A stretch of DNA of 64,000 nucleotides from Oryza sativa Japonica Group. Lineage: Eukaryota; Streptophyta; Magnoliopsida; Poales; Poaceae. Shown piece by piece: positions 1 to 12,606 of this stretch. The notes beneath the pieces are model-generated. The model was not told the DNA's origin. It searched no databases and saw only the letters and a list, made by a program, of their open reading frames with translations. The stretch spans positions 6,543,001 through 6,607,000 of the forward strand of contig NC_089036.1 of NCBI RefSeq assembly GCF_034140825.1, in the 5' to 3' direction. Made by a program: the position numbers and the translations under genes. Position 1 is the stretch's first letter, and each line of letters starts with the position of its first letter.

Positions 1-44
1 TCGAGTCTTAATTTGACTCAACTCATTTCCTCCGTCTACTCGTC

Positions 45-190
45 GGCCTGTTTAGTCTCCAACTTTTTTTTTCAAACTTTCAATTTTTTTATCACATCAA
101 AATTTTCCTACACACACAAACTTCTAACTTTTCCGTCACATCATTTTAATTTCAATCAAACTTTCAATTTTATCGTGAACTAAACGCACC
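45..190. mobile_element. MITE remnant, GTTTAGT...ACTAAAC family
   Basis: About 145 bp running from GCCTGTTTAGTC to GTGAACTAAACGCACC. Inside are the phrases CACATCAAAATTTTCCTAC and CAAACTTTCAATTTTA that recur in copies at 6594, 28311 and 40337. The imperfect inverted ends and shared interior mark a short non-autonomous DNA transposon. No target duplication was resolved. Confidence 0.6.
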
Positions 191-344
191 CATCATCTCA
201 TGCCATCACTGGAAACACCGGCCACAGAGGCCATATATAGCAGCAGCGGGATCGTGGGCTCACGGTGCCACCCTAGTGGCCATCGTCGGCCAACGAATGG
301 AAGCATCTCCACACGCGGATAGACGGTTTATACATACTACATGC

Positions 345-545
345 GGGTCAATTAAACGTCGTATGATTCCATAAGTGCTACAGTAACTTACATGTGCTAA
401 TAACAGATTAATTAGGCTTAATAAATTCGTCTCACGGTTTCAAACGAGAAAATTAGTTTTTTCATTCGTGTCCAAAAACACCTTTCAAAATCCGGTCAAA
501 CATTCGATGTGATAAAAAAAAAAATTTTCGCGAACTAACCACACC
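345..545. mobile_element. Partial foldback MITE (half copy)
   Basis: The stretch with TACAGTAACTTACATGTGCT, ATTAGGCTTAATAAATTCGT and CATTCGATGTGATAA followed by CGAACTAACCACACC matches one half of the ~340-bp MITEs seen whole at 2319, 3327 and 22584. The other half is missing, so it is a truncated copy. Confidence 0.5.
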
Positions 546-1084
546 CCACGGCTGCCCCTCGTCGCGGCCGCGAAACCTCCACCACCGGCCTCGTCCATTC
601 GTCTTCAGGCAAGCAAACTAACAGCAGCTGCCCTGCTCTCTTCCCTTCAAGCAGCAAACCACCAAGAAGCAGCCGTCGTCGCGCCTTGCCGGCCGGCCGC
701 CGTCGCTCGCTGCAGCAAGGGAGGGAGGAGAGAGAGAGAGGATGGGATTTAGGAAGAGAGTTCTGGCTGTGTTTGCAACCTCCCTCTCGCTCGTTTTCCG
801 CCACACGCTTTTCAAACTACTAAACAGTGTGTTTTTTGAAAAAAATTTCTATATAAAAGTTAGTTTAAAAAAAATCAAATTAATTCATTTTTTAAAAAAA
901 AAAGCTAATACTTAATTAATCATGTGTGAAAAAGCTGCTCCATTTTGCGTGCAGGAGGGATGAGTTCCCATCTTGCACTTGCAAACACACCGATAGAGAT
1001 TGAGAGGAAAGATAGGGAGAGTCTTACTGGTGGGGCTCACGCTATTTTTTTTAAAAAAATTGCTGACTGGACTGCCACGTAGGA
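546..1084. other. Intergenic, MITE pieces, no supported gene
   Basis: 546-780 is moderately GC-rich with a purine run (GAGAGAGAGAG) and no coding pattern. 785-950 (CGTTTTCCGC, TTCAAACTACTAAACAGTGTG, TTAATTAATCATG) matches a MITE family seen again near 5210, 47430, 58504 and 59870. Short open frames here look like chance. Confidence 0.4.
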
Positions 1085-1225
1085 TTGAAACCACCCCGGA
1101 TTGAGCCAGGGGGTTATTTGTCCGGCTTATATAGTTAAGGGTGCAAAATATCCGGTATTCGAGTTTAGAGGGGGTAATTCGATCGTCCATAATAGTTTAG
1201 GGGGTAATTCGTACTTTTTCCCCGT
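1085..1225. repeat. Solo terminal repeat resembling a Mutator-like end
   Basis: Contains GAGGGGGTAATTCGATCG and a second AGGGGGTAATTCGTAC unit ending in TACTTTTTCCCC. This is the style of long Mutator-like terminal repeats in this window (compare 23084 and 28767), but no inverted partner was found nearby, so it is treated as an orphan end. Confidence 0.35.
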
Positions 1226-1618
1226 GAAAATCATTTTCGTAGTACTGGTGGTGACATTTTTATGTAATCTTTCTCGTAGTATTACTCTATCCGTTTAAAA
1301 AACCAATAAAAAATTAGATGAGATATAATCTAGCTAGTAAAACGAATCTGTACTATCTAAATTTTTTTTATCAATGTTACGTCTCATCCAATTTTAAGTT
1401 GATATTTATTATTGAACAGGTTGAATTTTTTTTTATTGGGCGAGTATTTCTTTTTTTTTTCTTTCGGCTGGTCAGTCCATCAAAGCTTTAAATTACGTTG
1501 TTTTGGTCTATTCTGATTCATTGTAATACGTTATATTTCATTCTATTTTAGATTTTTTTTAGTCAAGGGAATACTTTTTTTACTTTCGGCTGGTCAGTCC
1601 ATCCGAACTCCAAAGTAT

Positions 1619-1758
1619 GGTTGTGTTTAGATTCAAAATTTGGATCCAAAGTTCAGTCTTTTTCCATCACATCAACCTGTCATACACACACAACTTTTCA
1701 ATCACATCATCCCCAATTTCAACCAAAATCCAAACTTTGCGCTGAACTAAACACAGCC
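1619..1758 (+). mobile_element. MITE, GTTTAG family (copy 1 of an inverted pair)
   Basis: Runs from GGTTGTGTTTAGATTC to GAACTAAACACAGCC with inverted ends about 12 bp long. The interior (GGATCCAAAGTTCAG, CACATCAACCTGTCATAC) is the reverse complement of the element at 2029-2165. Confidence 0.65.
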
Positions 1759-2028
1759 TATACGTTGTTCTCGAGCGCACAAGTCCACAACGGCTAGGGA
1801 TGTGAATGGGCCAACCCGTAAATCCCGTGGATTTCTCTACTAATTTAATCTATAAATAGATTTATAGGTTAATCCACTTACATATCTGTCTCTATGACGC
1901 AACAGACCGAGTCATGAAGTAAAAATTCGAGGATTATCTTTTATTTAAGGTATAAGTAGGCTGGTGGGTCCGTGGGTCGCCGTCGAATCCACGTGCGTTG
2001 TGTTATCGGAATTGGTCAGTTTTCGTAC

Positions 2029-2165
2029 GGCTGTGTTTAGTTCAGCGCAAAGTTTGGATTTTGGTTAAAATTAGAGATGATGTGACTGAAAAGTTGTGTG
2101 TATAACAGGTTGATGTGATGGAAAAGGACTGAAGTTTGGATCCAAACTTTAGATCTAAACACAGT
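2029..2165 (-). mobile_element. MITE, GTTTAG family (inverted copy 2)
   Basis: Runs from GGCTGTGTTTAGTTCAGC to CTAAACACAGTC. It carries ACAGGTTGATGTGATGG and TTTGGATCCAAAC, the reverse complement of the 1619-1758 copy. The two lie about 270 bp apart in opposite orientation and could fold into a long hairpin. Confidence 0.65.
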
Positions 2166-2318
2166 CGTAGTTCCACCCGTACTGAAATCATGCCAAATTC
2201 TACGCGCTCAGCACTACAGCCAATGCAGACAGTTTCCGTTTACTCCTTTTTTATTTTGCGGGGGAAGTCCCGTGTACTTAAACGCTTACAGAATTCGAAG
2301 GTTGAAACGGCTACCTTA

Positions 2319-2662
2319 GACATTGTTTAGTGATGTAAAAATTATAGGCGTGTCACATCGGATATATAGGCACATATTTAAAGTATTAAACATAGAATAA
2401 TAACAAAACAAATTACAGATTCCGCATGTAAACTGCGAGATAAATTTATTAAACCTAATTAATTCATCATTAACAAATATTTACGGTAGCACCACGCCAC
2501 CACATTGTCAAATCATGGAGCAATTAGACTTAAAAGATTCGTCTCGCAATTTACACGCAACGTGTGTAATTAGTTTTTTTGGTTATATTTAATATTCTAT
2601 GCATATGTCCAAACATTCGATGTGACAGGGTAAAATTTTTTGCGTAGGGACTAAACAGGGCC
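2319..2662. mobile_element. Tourist-like foldback MITE with TTA duplication
   Basis: 344 bp bounded by GACATTGTTTAG and CTAAACAGGGCC and flanked on both sides by TTA (2316-2318 and 2663-2665). The halves are partly self-complementary (AAATTTATTAAACC against AAAAGATTCGTCTCGC). A TTA duplication plus such ends fits PIF/Harbinger-derived Tourist MITEs. Confidence 0.75.
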
Positions 2663-3326
2663 TTAGTACCAGTACTATTCATACACAAATTAATGGAGTT
2701 GATTACTTGAGCTAAAGGTAACTTAAAATTCAAGCCTTTATATCAAACGGTTTAGTATTTGATATTCGTGGAAATATATATACACTATATTTTCTCTCTC
2801 AAATTCACATCAGCAAAATAGGTGTTAAGTGCTTAAGTGCTATGAAACGTCTGATCAATTCTTAAGCTTGAGTGCTCGACAGGTTTACGACTTTAAAACA
2901 GACCTACCAAAATATTATTTTTACTAAAATATTGGTAGTGCTAAAATTATAGTGTTTTCTCTACCTCTCACGAACTAAAATTTAAAAATTCAACACCTTT
3001 AATAGACTATAGGTGCAGGTTCAATAGTAAAACCGACAACTATAATATAATATAATAGTAACGATTTTTGAATACTGTGTGCTAGCTGTTCCGAGCTTCA
3101 AACATGATTATAATAGGTGCATGTGGGTAGCAAAGATTTTTTTTTCTTTTTGTGAGATGCAGAAAGTTGTCGATCTGATATTGTTCGAGACCATCTGGCT
3201 ATCAAAGCATCATTCATAGCGTTAAAGTGGACCTAACCCACTACTATAAGAATCGAACTAACGTGTCAAACAAGAAAAAAAAATCCAACCAAAAGCCTGA
3301 AGCTATCCGAATGCAATTCCCACTTA

Positions 3327-3634
3327 GACTGTGTTTAGATTCAGGGATAAAAATTTTTGCTATATAAACATAGTATAATAATAAAAACAAATTACAGAAT
3401 CCGCCTGTATAGTGCAAGACAAATTTATTAAACCTAATTAATCTATCATTAGCAAATGTTTAGTGTAGCACCATATTGTCAAATTATGGAGCAATTAAAT
3501 TTAAAAGATTCGTCTCGCAATTTACACGCAATCTATGTAATTATTATTATTTTGTCTATATTTAATATTTTATGTATGTGTCCAAATATTCAATGTGATA
3601 TGAAGAAGAAACTTGCTAGGATCTAAATAGGTCC
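3327..3634. mobile_element. Tourist-like foldback MITE with TTA duplication
   Basis: About 308 bp from GACTGTGTTTAGATTC to GATCTAAATAGGTCC, flanked by TTA on both sides (3324-3326 and 3635-3637). The interior closely follows 2319-2662, including CAATTTACACGCAA. Confidence 0.75.
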
Positions 3635-3639
3635 TTAAT

Positions 3640-4560
3640 TTAAGTTAGACGGGTCCCACATCAAATCAAATCAAACACTGTAAGTGCTGGACCAAAACCA
3701 AAATTAACTCTCTTGGGTCCCACCACACATAGCACTCCTTTTTAGCAATTTTTTATATATATAAATAACGTTGTTGATCTTTTACGTTTCGTTTCACCCT
3801 TCGTCCTATATAAAAATACTATAAATTATTATTTATTTTGTTGTGATATATTTTATTAATTAATAAATTTTAAGTACGACTTATATTTTATCACAGTTGC
3901 ACCAGTTTTTTAAATTAGATGAATTGTCAAAGCATTATTTCAAAAGTAAAGAGCATCATTTATTGAAAGACGTGGAAGAACTTAACCCCAAGTTGCACGC
4001 GTGGATTAGTTCAGAATCTCTTCAATTCGTCTTTCCCTTTCACACATAATAATAATTGCTTCCTAAACTTGACATGAATAGTTTTTTACTTTTATATTTT
4101 TCATATACTATAATATTATATAGAAACACAATATAATCATAGAAAAGCACATTCAAATGTGACAATGTGAGACAGGGGAGCATACCTTCAGGATGCAAGG
4201 CTGCGGATGTGAAGTGAAGACTGAAGAAGCATCCGTGCTGCAGTAAATGGCGCCTATGTGGGCGGATTACGTGAGCAATCCGAGCTTTAATTTTCTCCGG
4301 GGAAGATAACCTTGGAAGGACTAACCACTCCTTTTGGACAGATTATATCGGCAAAGAAAGAAAATTTCTTGTAACCTGAAAATTTCGGATGCAATTGTGG
4401 TTCTAGGCATGTCGAAGAGCAGCAGCAGGCCTGGCCAGTTGCTTTATCGTCTTCCAGGCTAGTAATCATTATTCTCAGTCAGTGCAGCAGCATCTGCGGC
4501 TGTTAGAAGCCCAGATCAGGAGGACACATATACTGTAAGTATTTAGTTTGTTGGTTCAAT
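3640..4560. other. Intergenic, AT-rich, no supported gene
   Basis: AT-rich DNA with a degenerate Stowaway-like stretch around 3795-3950 (CTTCGTCCTATATAAAAATAC). Around 4170-4500 lies a less AT-rich piece with a 60-codon minus-strand frame (4287-4469). I do not recognise the peptide and see no splice support, so it is not called a gene. Confidence 0.35.
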
Positions 4561-4565
4561 TGATT

Positions 4566-4990
4566 CACAGTCGCGTTCAGAGAAGCCGACCCGAGGAGGG
4601 ATTCACTTCCCATGAGCAGAAACAAGAAGAGGAGAAGAGAGGAGGCGGGGAGCTATGCCGGATCGGATCGCCGAAGGAGATGAGATTGAACAGAAGATCG
4701 CTCGATCGCTCGACGATCGCCACAGCAGAAGGAAGATGCTCTACAGCCGGAACCCACGATCGACTGACACCTCGCCGCCGGCGCCGGCGTCGGGTGTGCT
4801 TCGAGGAAACTCTCGAAACCTCTTTTTGACGTAATCGAGGAAACTCCCTTGATTTAGATGCGTCGTACGCGGCGTTTACTCCCATCTTTTATAGGAGTAG
4901 CCCCAAATTTGTTGTACTACTTGGAAAGTTGGAAACCCGTCAACGCGCAGGCAGGAGAGGAAGCTTCGCGGAAGGTGCGGGGACACGCGG
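4566..4990. repeat. Dispersed duplicate of 22017-22545
   Basis: Shares with 22017-22545, in the same order, CAGTCGCGTTCAGAGAAG, ATCGA.TGA.ACCTC, GCTTCGAGGAAACT, CTTGATTT..GATGC, CGT...GGCGTTTA and CGTCAAC..CGCGCAGCAG-like blocks. The two copies are diverged, and a MITE (22242-22468) interrupts the second. The origin of the unit is unknown. A promoter and leader of a lost gene is possible but unproven. Confidence 0.5.
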
Positions 4991-5465
4991 GACAGCTGGA
5001 GTGATAGGAAATCACTCGGCCGCGCCGGTCGCAGGGCACAGCCACAGGCGGCCGTCGATGCCCTCCCCACCGCATGAGCCACGCGAGTACGTGACGTAGC
5101 AGGCAGCCGTTTTCTGCCAAAACAAACCATCAACAGTGTCAAGAGGGGGATGGGAAATCGAGAGTGATGAATAAAGGTGGTATTCTTCTCTCCGGAAGAT
5201 AATTTTATGCAAAACGAGATGACGTTAACATATGATTAATTAAGATTTAATTATTACACACTTAAAAAATATATTAATATGATATTTTAAAACAACTTTC
5301 ATATAGAAATTTTTTTTTTTCACGAAACGCACCGTTTAGCAGTTTTAAAAGCGTATCATGAAAATCTTTATCTTCATTCAACCCTTGTTGGAGAAATGAA
5401 CGGGACCAAAGTCAAGCCGTCCCCCGTTTGCCCATCCAAATTCCAACAAACCAAATAAAATAGAT

Positions 5466-5653
5466 TAAATTTCAGAAAACTGCAACTTTAGTGATAAAAC
5501 TATCAGTTTGCTGCAACATTGGCGATATGTTTCAGTTTGCTGCAACAATAGCGTGGGAAATTATCACAAAACTGTAGCAAACTAAAACATGCCGCTAATG
5601 TTGCAACAAATTGATATTTTTGTCACCAAAGTTGCAGTTTCCTGAAATTTACT
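5466..5653. mobile_element. Short palindromic MITE
   Basis: The left arm (TAAATTTCAGAAAACTGCAA, CAGTTTGCTGCAACATTGGC) is matched by the reverse complement of the right arm (TTGCAGTTTCCTGAAATTTA, GCTAATGTTGCAACAAATTG). About 188 bp, almost entirely foldback, non-coding. Confidence 0.7.
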
Positions 5654-5845
5654 CAATAAAATAAAATCTAAGGAATAGGTATATTGTGTCTTCCTCATTT
5701 ATTTCTCCTGATTCAATCGCCTCGCTGTCGATTTTTAGGATCGTCAATATAAGTTATAAGATGCGTAAGATTAAAGCGAGATGGTGTTGGTTCAGGCCCT
5801 CGAGAGAGGTAATACCCTAGTTTAGTTGTTTGTTTATTGGATCTA

Positions 5846-6148
5846 TGTTGGGTGCACGACCAACAATGAAGTAGCTGATCGCACGTATGAATGAAAGAGT
5901 GTCCAACCCTCTAGGGTTTATGCCGGCGCCCTTTATATACTGCTAGGGTAGCCAACGGCATGCATGGTACGATATCCCTTATAATCTGGGTACCTACCAT
6001 CTATTTGTATAGGATATGATAGACTTTCTTATCTCTAATCCCGTTCTATACATTGAAGATAACCGCACGGGCGTGGGCCACTCGGCCCACTCTATGTGAC
6101 ACAGCCCAAAGGCCTCCTGTAGGGCACCTGGATACCGTGCATCCAACA
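5846..6148. mobile_element. Possible solo-LTR-like fossil
   Basis: About 300 bp beginning TGTTGGGTGCACG and ending CGTGCATCCAACA, the TG...CA inverted ends expected of an LTR. It holds TTTATATACTGC-like promoter sequence and an AT-rich stretch. No 5-bp target duplication was seen and no internal domain adjoins it. It is a broken remnant at best, superfamily undetermined, old. Confidence 0.35.
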
Positions 6149-6593
6149 CTCTCTCAATCCTAAAACCGGATATAACGTCTCCCCTATCTTCAAAAACTGC
6201 TGCAGATCGACTACTTTAGAGGTTTGGGAAACGGTTTCTACTGATGTGACAGGTTGATTGTGGTTGTCTTGCTAAGTTAGCATGAAAGATCTACATGTCA
6301 ACAAGTCCTCACCCTCTCTAACCCTCTCTCTCTCCCCCTCTCCCATTCCCTCTTCCTCCTTTCCTACCTTTCAGCAGCATTAGAGGCCAGGAGGGCGGTG
6401 GCGAGCCGGAGACAAGAAAGCTGGTCCACCAGGGCAGCCGGGGAAGCCCGACGGGAGGAGGTAGTCGTCGCGCTCGCAAAGTCAATCAGGGACGACAAGT
6501 GGAGGTGGCGGCGGCTAGCTGACGCACAAAACAACCAATGACGCCGCTTGTGGCCTTCACAAACAGAAACAACACGTCTTTGGCAGACCAAGA

Positions 6594-6739
6594 CCGTGTT
6601 TAGTTCCAAAGTTTTTCTTCAAATTTCCAACTTTTTCATCACATTAAAACTTTCCTACACACACAAACTTTCAACTTTTCCATCAAATCGTTCCAATTTC
6701 AACCAAACTTCCAATTTTTGTGTGAACTAAACACAGCCC
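6594..6739. mobile_element. MITE, GTTTAGT...ACTAAAC family
   Basis: From ACCGTGTTTAGTTCC to GTGAACTAAACACAGCC, with the family interior ACATTAAAACTTTCCTAC and CAATTTCAACCAAAC. Close to the copies at 28311 and 40337. Confidence 0.7.
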
Positions 6740-6839
6740 AAGCCTGTCGTCATGAAGGTGATTGCGCATCCACCGTCCACGTTGTCAGGGCACCTTCCAC
6801 TGAAGCCGATGACGTCTTGCATCTAGATATGGTGCCTGT

Positions 6840-9800
6840 TGGTATTTCTTAGGATCACAGATAAATCCGTAAGCGCACAGATACTGCTGTAGCATTTCAC
6901 CTATGAGTATTTTCAAAGGTATCGTATTATATTCCATCGGGAAGGCGATAGTATGAAGATATGCTTATATCTCTTTAATCAATCTATAATTAATTTACCA
7001 TAGTCTAGATAGGGGTTAGGATAATGATTGAAAAGGTAGTGGACTCTAAAAGAATGTCCAGTAGGAAATGGCACAAGGAAACTAAGATACAATTGTACTT
7101 CTATACTAATCATACCTAATATACACTTAACATATATATGCTTACAACATAGAATTTAGTTTCAAGCACCCAGGTACTATCGAGAGACCACTCCCTGCTG
7201 ATCTATTAGTGTGGTTATGGTATTTACGCACTTTTACGTCATATCCGAACGTGGAGGAATACGGAGGACGGACATGGCTGTCATCACCTACTGCCTACCT
7301 CACTTTTGTGGGACCGCATCCAACGATATTTATCTAGCCTAAACACCACGTTTAAGCTAGTAAACAATATCACTAACTCCCCTAGGACTCTCACCCATCG
7401 AATGAAGAGCAACCTATAAAGGTCATTGGATCGTTACCGTAGCATGGATCAACTAGCCTAGGATAAAGCAGATAAATGAAGTATCTACTACTCGTAGAGA
7501 ATATACTCAATAAAGAATTATATAAACTATAAGCATAAATAAAGAAAGAAGATGATTCTATTAATTCAACTATAGTCTTACACAAAGAAAAGAGTACTAG
7601 AGACATATTGTTAACAACGAAATTTGGCATCAGATTCGAAGAAGATGGAAGATCGAAGCGGATTTGGTGTTGAATCTAACTGAACTTGGAGTCAGACTGC
7701 GCATCGGTTAGATACTGTATCGGCTGAAAACAGAGTATGAAGTTGATCAAGGTTGATGAAGCCGATGGCCGATACAGCCGATATGACATGACTTGGGCTC
7801 GGTATGGGTCTAGATTGGGATAACCGTCATTGCCAAATAGAGAAGGAGCTCGATTAAGACAATGTATCTTCTCCCTCCATCCCAAATTATAGGGCACCCA
7901 CTTTTTAAGAAAAATCAAACTCGATAACTTTTGACTAATAATCATACTAACTATATATCTGCTAAGTATTATGAATGTTGTATCACTAGATTCGTATTTT
8001 AAAGTACTTTTATGTGATGCTAATTTCATATTTGTATGAAACATAATATGGAATAAATTAATGGTCAAAGTATGACATTGAAGACCGTGTAGAAAAAATA
8101 TAGGCTTTATAATTTGGGATGGAGGGAGTATTAATTAGGATATTGAGTCGGTTTATTAGAGATTTGTTAAGAGACCGTCGTGTATGGTCTTGTTTGTATC
8201 TTAACTTTAGAAAGGTTTAAGTCATGTCCATAATGGACTAAGTTTGTACTCGAGGTATAAATATGAACCCCATAGAGTTGTAATACGAGAGCCAATCCAA
8301 CACAACTTCGACGCATCATCACCCTTTTACTTTTCGCGATTTCCGGCGAGTTCTTCGCAAGAGGTAACCCGTCTCGATGGCCCTCACTATCGAGGCTAAC
8401 ATGTCGCTTTAGGCGCGTTAGGCTCGATATCGCGAGTCATTGCTATCATATGTATTAGTTAATCTATTCTTAGCTTCTCAATTCAACACTATCGCCTGCT
8501 ACTCGCTTTAGGGTTTATGTGTTTGGGTTAAATTGTCTTGCTAGATTAGATTAGCTAAGGCATCTACCATCTTGAAAAGTGTCTAATTGCTTGATTGTCT
8601 AAACTGCATGTTTCTTTACATACTTTGAGATGCGTCATCCCTAGTCCTGCTTAGAACCATGCAAACTAGCATGTAATTAGGCATAATAAGGATAGCATCG
8701 GGATTTCAACTGATCTTATCTAATATACATGTTTTACTCCATGTTTCATGTATATTCGCCACTTATATAGATAGATCGTTTATATAAGCATATCAAGCTT
8801 TAGTTAGTATCAGCTAAACTCTTGTACCTTCATGCCTGATTTTCTGTTTGATATGTTTATATGGATCAATCTGCTTATACAGGTTTGTACTAGAGTATTA
8901 GCTAGTATGTTATCTTTCTTGCTCTAAATAATATTGTCTTAAACCAATCTATTAAACTCCATAGACAGTATTACGGCCGATTGGGTGTGTTTAGGGTTTA
9001 TTATTCTTTGATATATCCAGTCCATAGACGATTTGGTCTAACTCCATCGGCTAAGACCATCAACGATACGCTATCGGCCTATTGGTCGACTAATTCTGCT
9101 TTTATTCTTTCTTGCCGATTGCAGGATCAAATCAGCTAGCACGCCCTTGACATACTCGAGGCTAGCCTTGGACCTGCACTGGAGTTAAGCAGATCTCCCA
9201 GGCCGCCGTGTTTTCACATCGATACATACGCAGAGCTCCGAGGAGACTATAGGACTAAAGCTCCTAAGTTTTATTCCTACTAGAAATTATAGAGAATACA
9301 AAGTGGAAGATAGAATTGCTCCTCTATTTATAGTCTTAGTAATGACGGTTGTATGGCGGTTAGGAGCCACTAACGTGCATAACCGTCATTGGGAAGCGCT
9401 GAGGAGTCGCCACGTGGAAGGGGAGAGCCGAGCGTGCCAACTTGGGTTCGGCCGAACCCATCCAACCGCCATTATCCGCTGATTTTGGCAAGTGGATGAC
9501 AGGTGGGCCCCTATGACGGTTCCCTGGTGTTTGGTCCTATTTGAGTCGGTTTCAGCTGACTTGTGGGCCCCTCAATCCGTGTGCTCGCACGTGATTCGTC
9601 GGATGTGTGATTCTTTGCATACCGGCTTTATTTCTCCTTCACTTAGTATATAATTCGTGCATCCACATTAGTTTCCCTTTCCTAATACAACTATATTATT
9701 TATTATTGGTATGCGTGTAAGAAATGCAAATTTTTCCTTTATTAATTCTGTTAGTTGGCGGTCAAAATTGGTACTTAACGACCATCAACATGCTCACCCG

Positions 9801-9960
9801 CGATGTGGAGAGGAGGCACGCCATCGTCAAAGAGAGTTGAGGAAGAAGATAAGTGAGGACTCGCTGGGTCCTACATGAAACATGACTCAACCACAGTCAA
9901 CCTGCCATGTCAGCAGAAAACTACTTTTGAAGGCACCGAAGAAGACGATTTGCACTGGTT
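6840..9960. repeat. Retroelement-like repeat remnants, no host gene
   Basis: Non-coding sequence in three blocks. 6840-7640 starts GCCTGTTGGTATTTCTTAGG. About 7660-9215 is LTR-like: a promoter-like ATAAATATGAACCCCATAG and a leader with GTAACCCGTCTCGATGG. 9215-9960 holds TAATGACGG/CCGTCATT repeats. The style suggests decayed LTR retroelements; family and ends are not resolved, and no intact open frame remains. A Stowaway MITE (7871-8128) lies inside. Confidence 0.35.
7871..8128. mobile_element. Stowaway MITE
   Basis: Starts CTCCCTCCATCCCAAATTAT and ends with its reverse complement ATAATTTGGGATGGAGGGAG. These are classic Stowaway (Tc1/Mariner-derived) ends. About 258 bp, AT-rich, non-coding, and inserted into the retroelement-like remnant. 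Confidence 0.85.
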
Positions 9961-12606
9961 TTTAAAGATGGGTAGACGTTATACCCCGTTTTGGAGTTGA
10001 GAGATACTATTCAATCAAAAGCAAGAGTTAATGGAGGCTAAATAGGCTTTCCTTGCATAGTTGGATGCCTATTAGATGTAGGCATGTTCATACATGGGTT
10101 CATTTACGTCTTTCATCTTGAAGTTGAAGGATACTAGGATCTGGGGCGCGCGCCCTTGGCGGCTTGGCGCACCACCTGCATACAGCTGGTGTAAAAGGTG
10201 ACTGATGTTTGCAGTAGGTGATGAAAGCATATGCTATGTTTGGATACCTTAACCCATAGTGTTCACTGTTGTCATTGGATCATCCTGTTGAATCTGTGTT
10301 GCGTTCAGATTGCTTTGTTTTTTCCTGCTAATGGCAAGGTTAATCAATATTTTTTTGCAAATATTCTCAGAAACTCTCAAGGGTGGTATGCAAGAGATGT
10401 ATAGGGCAAGAAAGCAACAGTAATACTTCCTATGTTTATAAAAAGCACGGTTGATTGGGCATAGGCTCAATGAAAATTGCGGATAAGTACGATAAGGATG
10501 TTGTTAGGCAGTGGTCTATAGTAATAGCTAGACATAGCCACCTGCATTTTTTTTCTAGTTCATTATATGCGAACTTTGTACACGTAGCATTTGAAGTACA
10601 GAAGAATCTTTTGAGGAAAATCCATTTTGGTGATCTTTCAAAAATCATACAAGGCACTCTTGTAGGCATACATAAATTTCTCTCACCATATAGTAGTCTC
10701 AAACTATGAAGCATAAATATGGCTTTGTCATCTTGAATACGATCAACCATTCATTGTGGACAAGAAATGGTTGACATCGACGAATAAATATTACCCAAAT
10801 CAATAAGTTCTACAAACATCTTCCTGTGAAAGAAAGCATGATAGGATTATGTAAATAAGCCAAATATATTTCAGAGTGTGATGAAGAGGATATACCTGAT
10901 AAATATATATTTTAGAGAGTGCGATGGAGAAAGATATAGTTGACGGTGTATCCTCTGTTAGATTAAGATAACTCTTGACATAATATGGCACTACTCCATG
11001 TTCACCATTTCTGTACAACACCAAATTAGTGTACTATCTAAAGACCGTGTCAAAACATTGACAATACTAAACTCCAAGAGCCTATCAAAACATCAGGATG
11101 GGCATACTGGAATTGAATTGAACCCTAGCATAAAGGCAGTGATAACTTTAGATGCAACCAAAAAAAAGAGGGGGGGGGGGGGTAGGGAAACTATGTATTT
11201 TTTATTATAAAATTCTTATGTAGAGCTGCAAAAGCATACAACATATAAAAGAGTAGTGTGAAAGTGCACTTTAAAATGGTCTGCTTAATATGTTTATAAG
11301 GCAACAAATGAAATGACCTTGTTCATCACATGATATTTCAAATCTACACAAGAACATTAACATAAGATATGCTTGCTTAGCTTTTTCTTGTGGTTGATAA
11401 CTCTATTTGAATAAATATTATTAAAAAAATATGCATATCCATTCAATTGTATAACAAACATGTGAGGGTGAAATAGTGAGATAGGTAAACATCTCACTTC
11501 AGAGGGTCTGCAAGCAGCTGTTGCTTATTAGTCACAAAACTACAATCCTGATTTGTCATAATAATTGAGAGTGTGTGAGAATGAAAAACAGAACAAGAAA
11601 ACTGAATTGAGCAGCACCCTTGTTACCTGCTAGTAAAAATGTGCTCCCTAACTCCAGATATAGAGGGGCTTCTTTCATATAATTATCCTACAAAATTAAA
11701 GGGCACACAAGTATATATGAGTTCAAGTGGATGCAGAAGTGCTTATCACAGCCTCTTTGGAGAAAATGGCAGTGTAAAGTATGATTCTACATATTGTTTC
11801 ATGTATTGTGTAAACAAACACGTTTACATGCTTGTTCTGTGACAAGGAAAAAATTGTTTGTCAAATCATTCATAAGAATGGAATTTAAGAGTAAATAAAT
11901 AAATATGGCAAGTTATTGACTCGGTGAAATCAATTTCTATTAGAACAGAAACAATAATAACTAATTTCGCATTTGAAATCAGCTACCACCAATTTCCTGG
12001 AAGATGGATAAGAGCATCCCTTCCCTGGGAGGTATACCCAACAGCAAGCAGCATGAGTAGACTCTGAACTCTGATCTAATTTGCTCTTAAAATAAAACCC
12101 CAATATTCATACAAATTTTGAGAGGCTAGTACATGAATTTTAAGTGAATAGCTTGGTTCCTACTCAAGAAAATCAGCAACTTTAGCAATTCATGATAAAG
12201 TTCAATAGGAGATTTGAGGGATTCAGGGTTTCACTTAAAATTTCCCAGTGAAGTGCATGTCGACCTTCAAGTTTAGTAATTATAAAGCAAGTAAACTGAA
12301 ATGATACCAACTTAGAGCAGGGGATACAAAGAATGAAATTGCTATGCCAAGGTCTTAAAGTGCCAAATTTTGACACCAACATAAAATTCACACAAATTAA
12401 ATTAATTGTTTAGTAGAGCTGTTCAAAAGTGATATTAATCTATCAGTAGAGAAAAATTTGAATATAAACCATAGAGAGCAAAGAAAAATCAAGCATTTTA
12501 GTTTTTTACTTCATAGAATCTTCTGGCACACAAGTCAATGGCATGCCATCTGATATACTATCACATCTCTTGGACCTTGAGCATTTTCAATGTGCAGATG
12601 GACTGA
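9961..12606. other. Intergenic, no supported gene
   Basis: AT-rich sequence apart from a GC patch near 10140-10190 (GGGGCGCGCGCCC). Two overlapping open frames at 10436-10750 (minus) and 10455-10709 (plus) give peptides I do not recognise. There is a G-run near 11171-11182. I see no exon pattern, RNA gene or intact element here. Confidence 0.4.

Noticed and set aside
5846-6148. Calling a definite solo LTR
   Set aside because: TG...CA ends are present but no target duplication or related internal sequence was seen; kept only as a low-confidence fossil.
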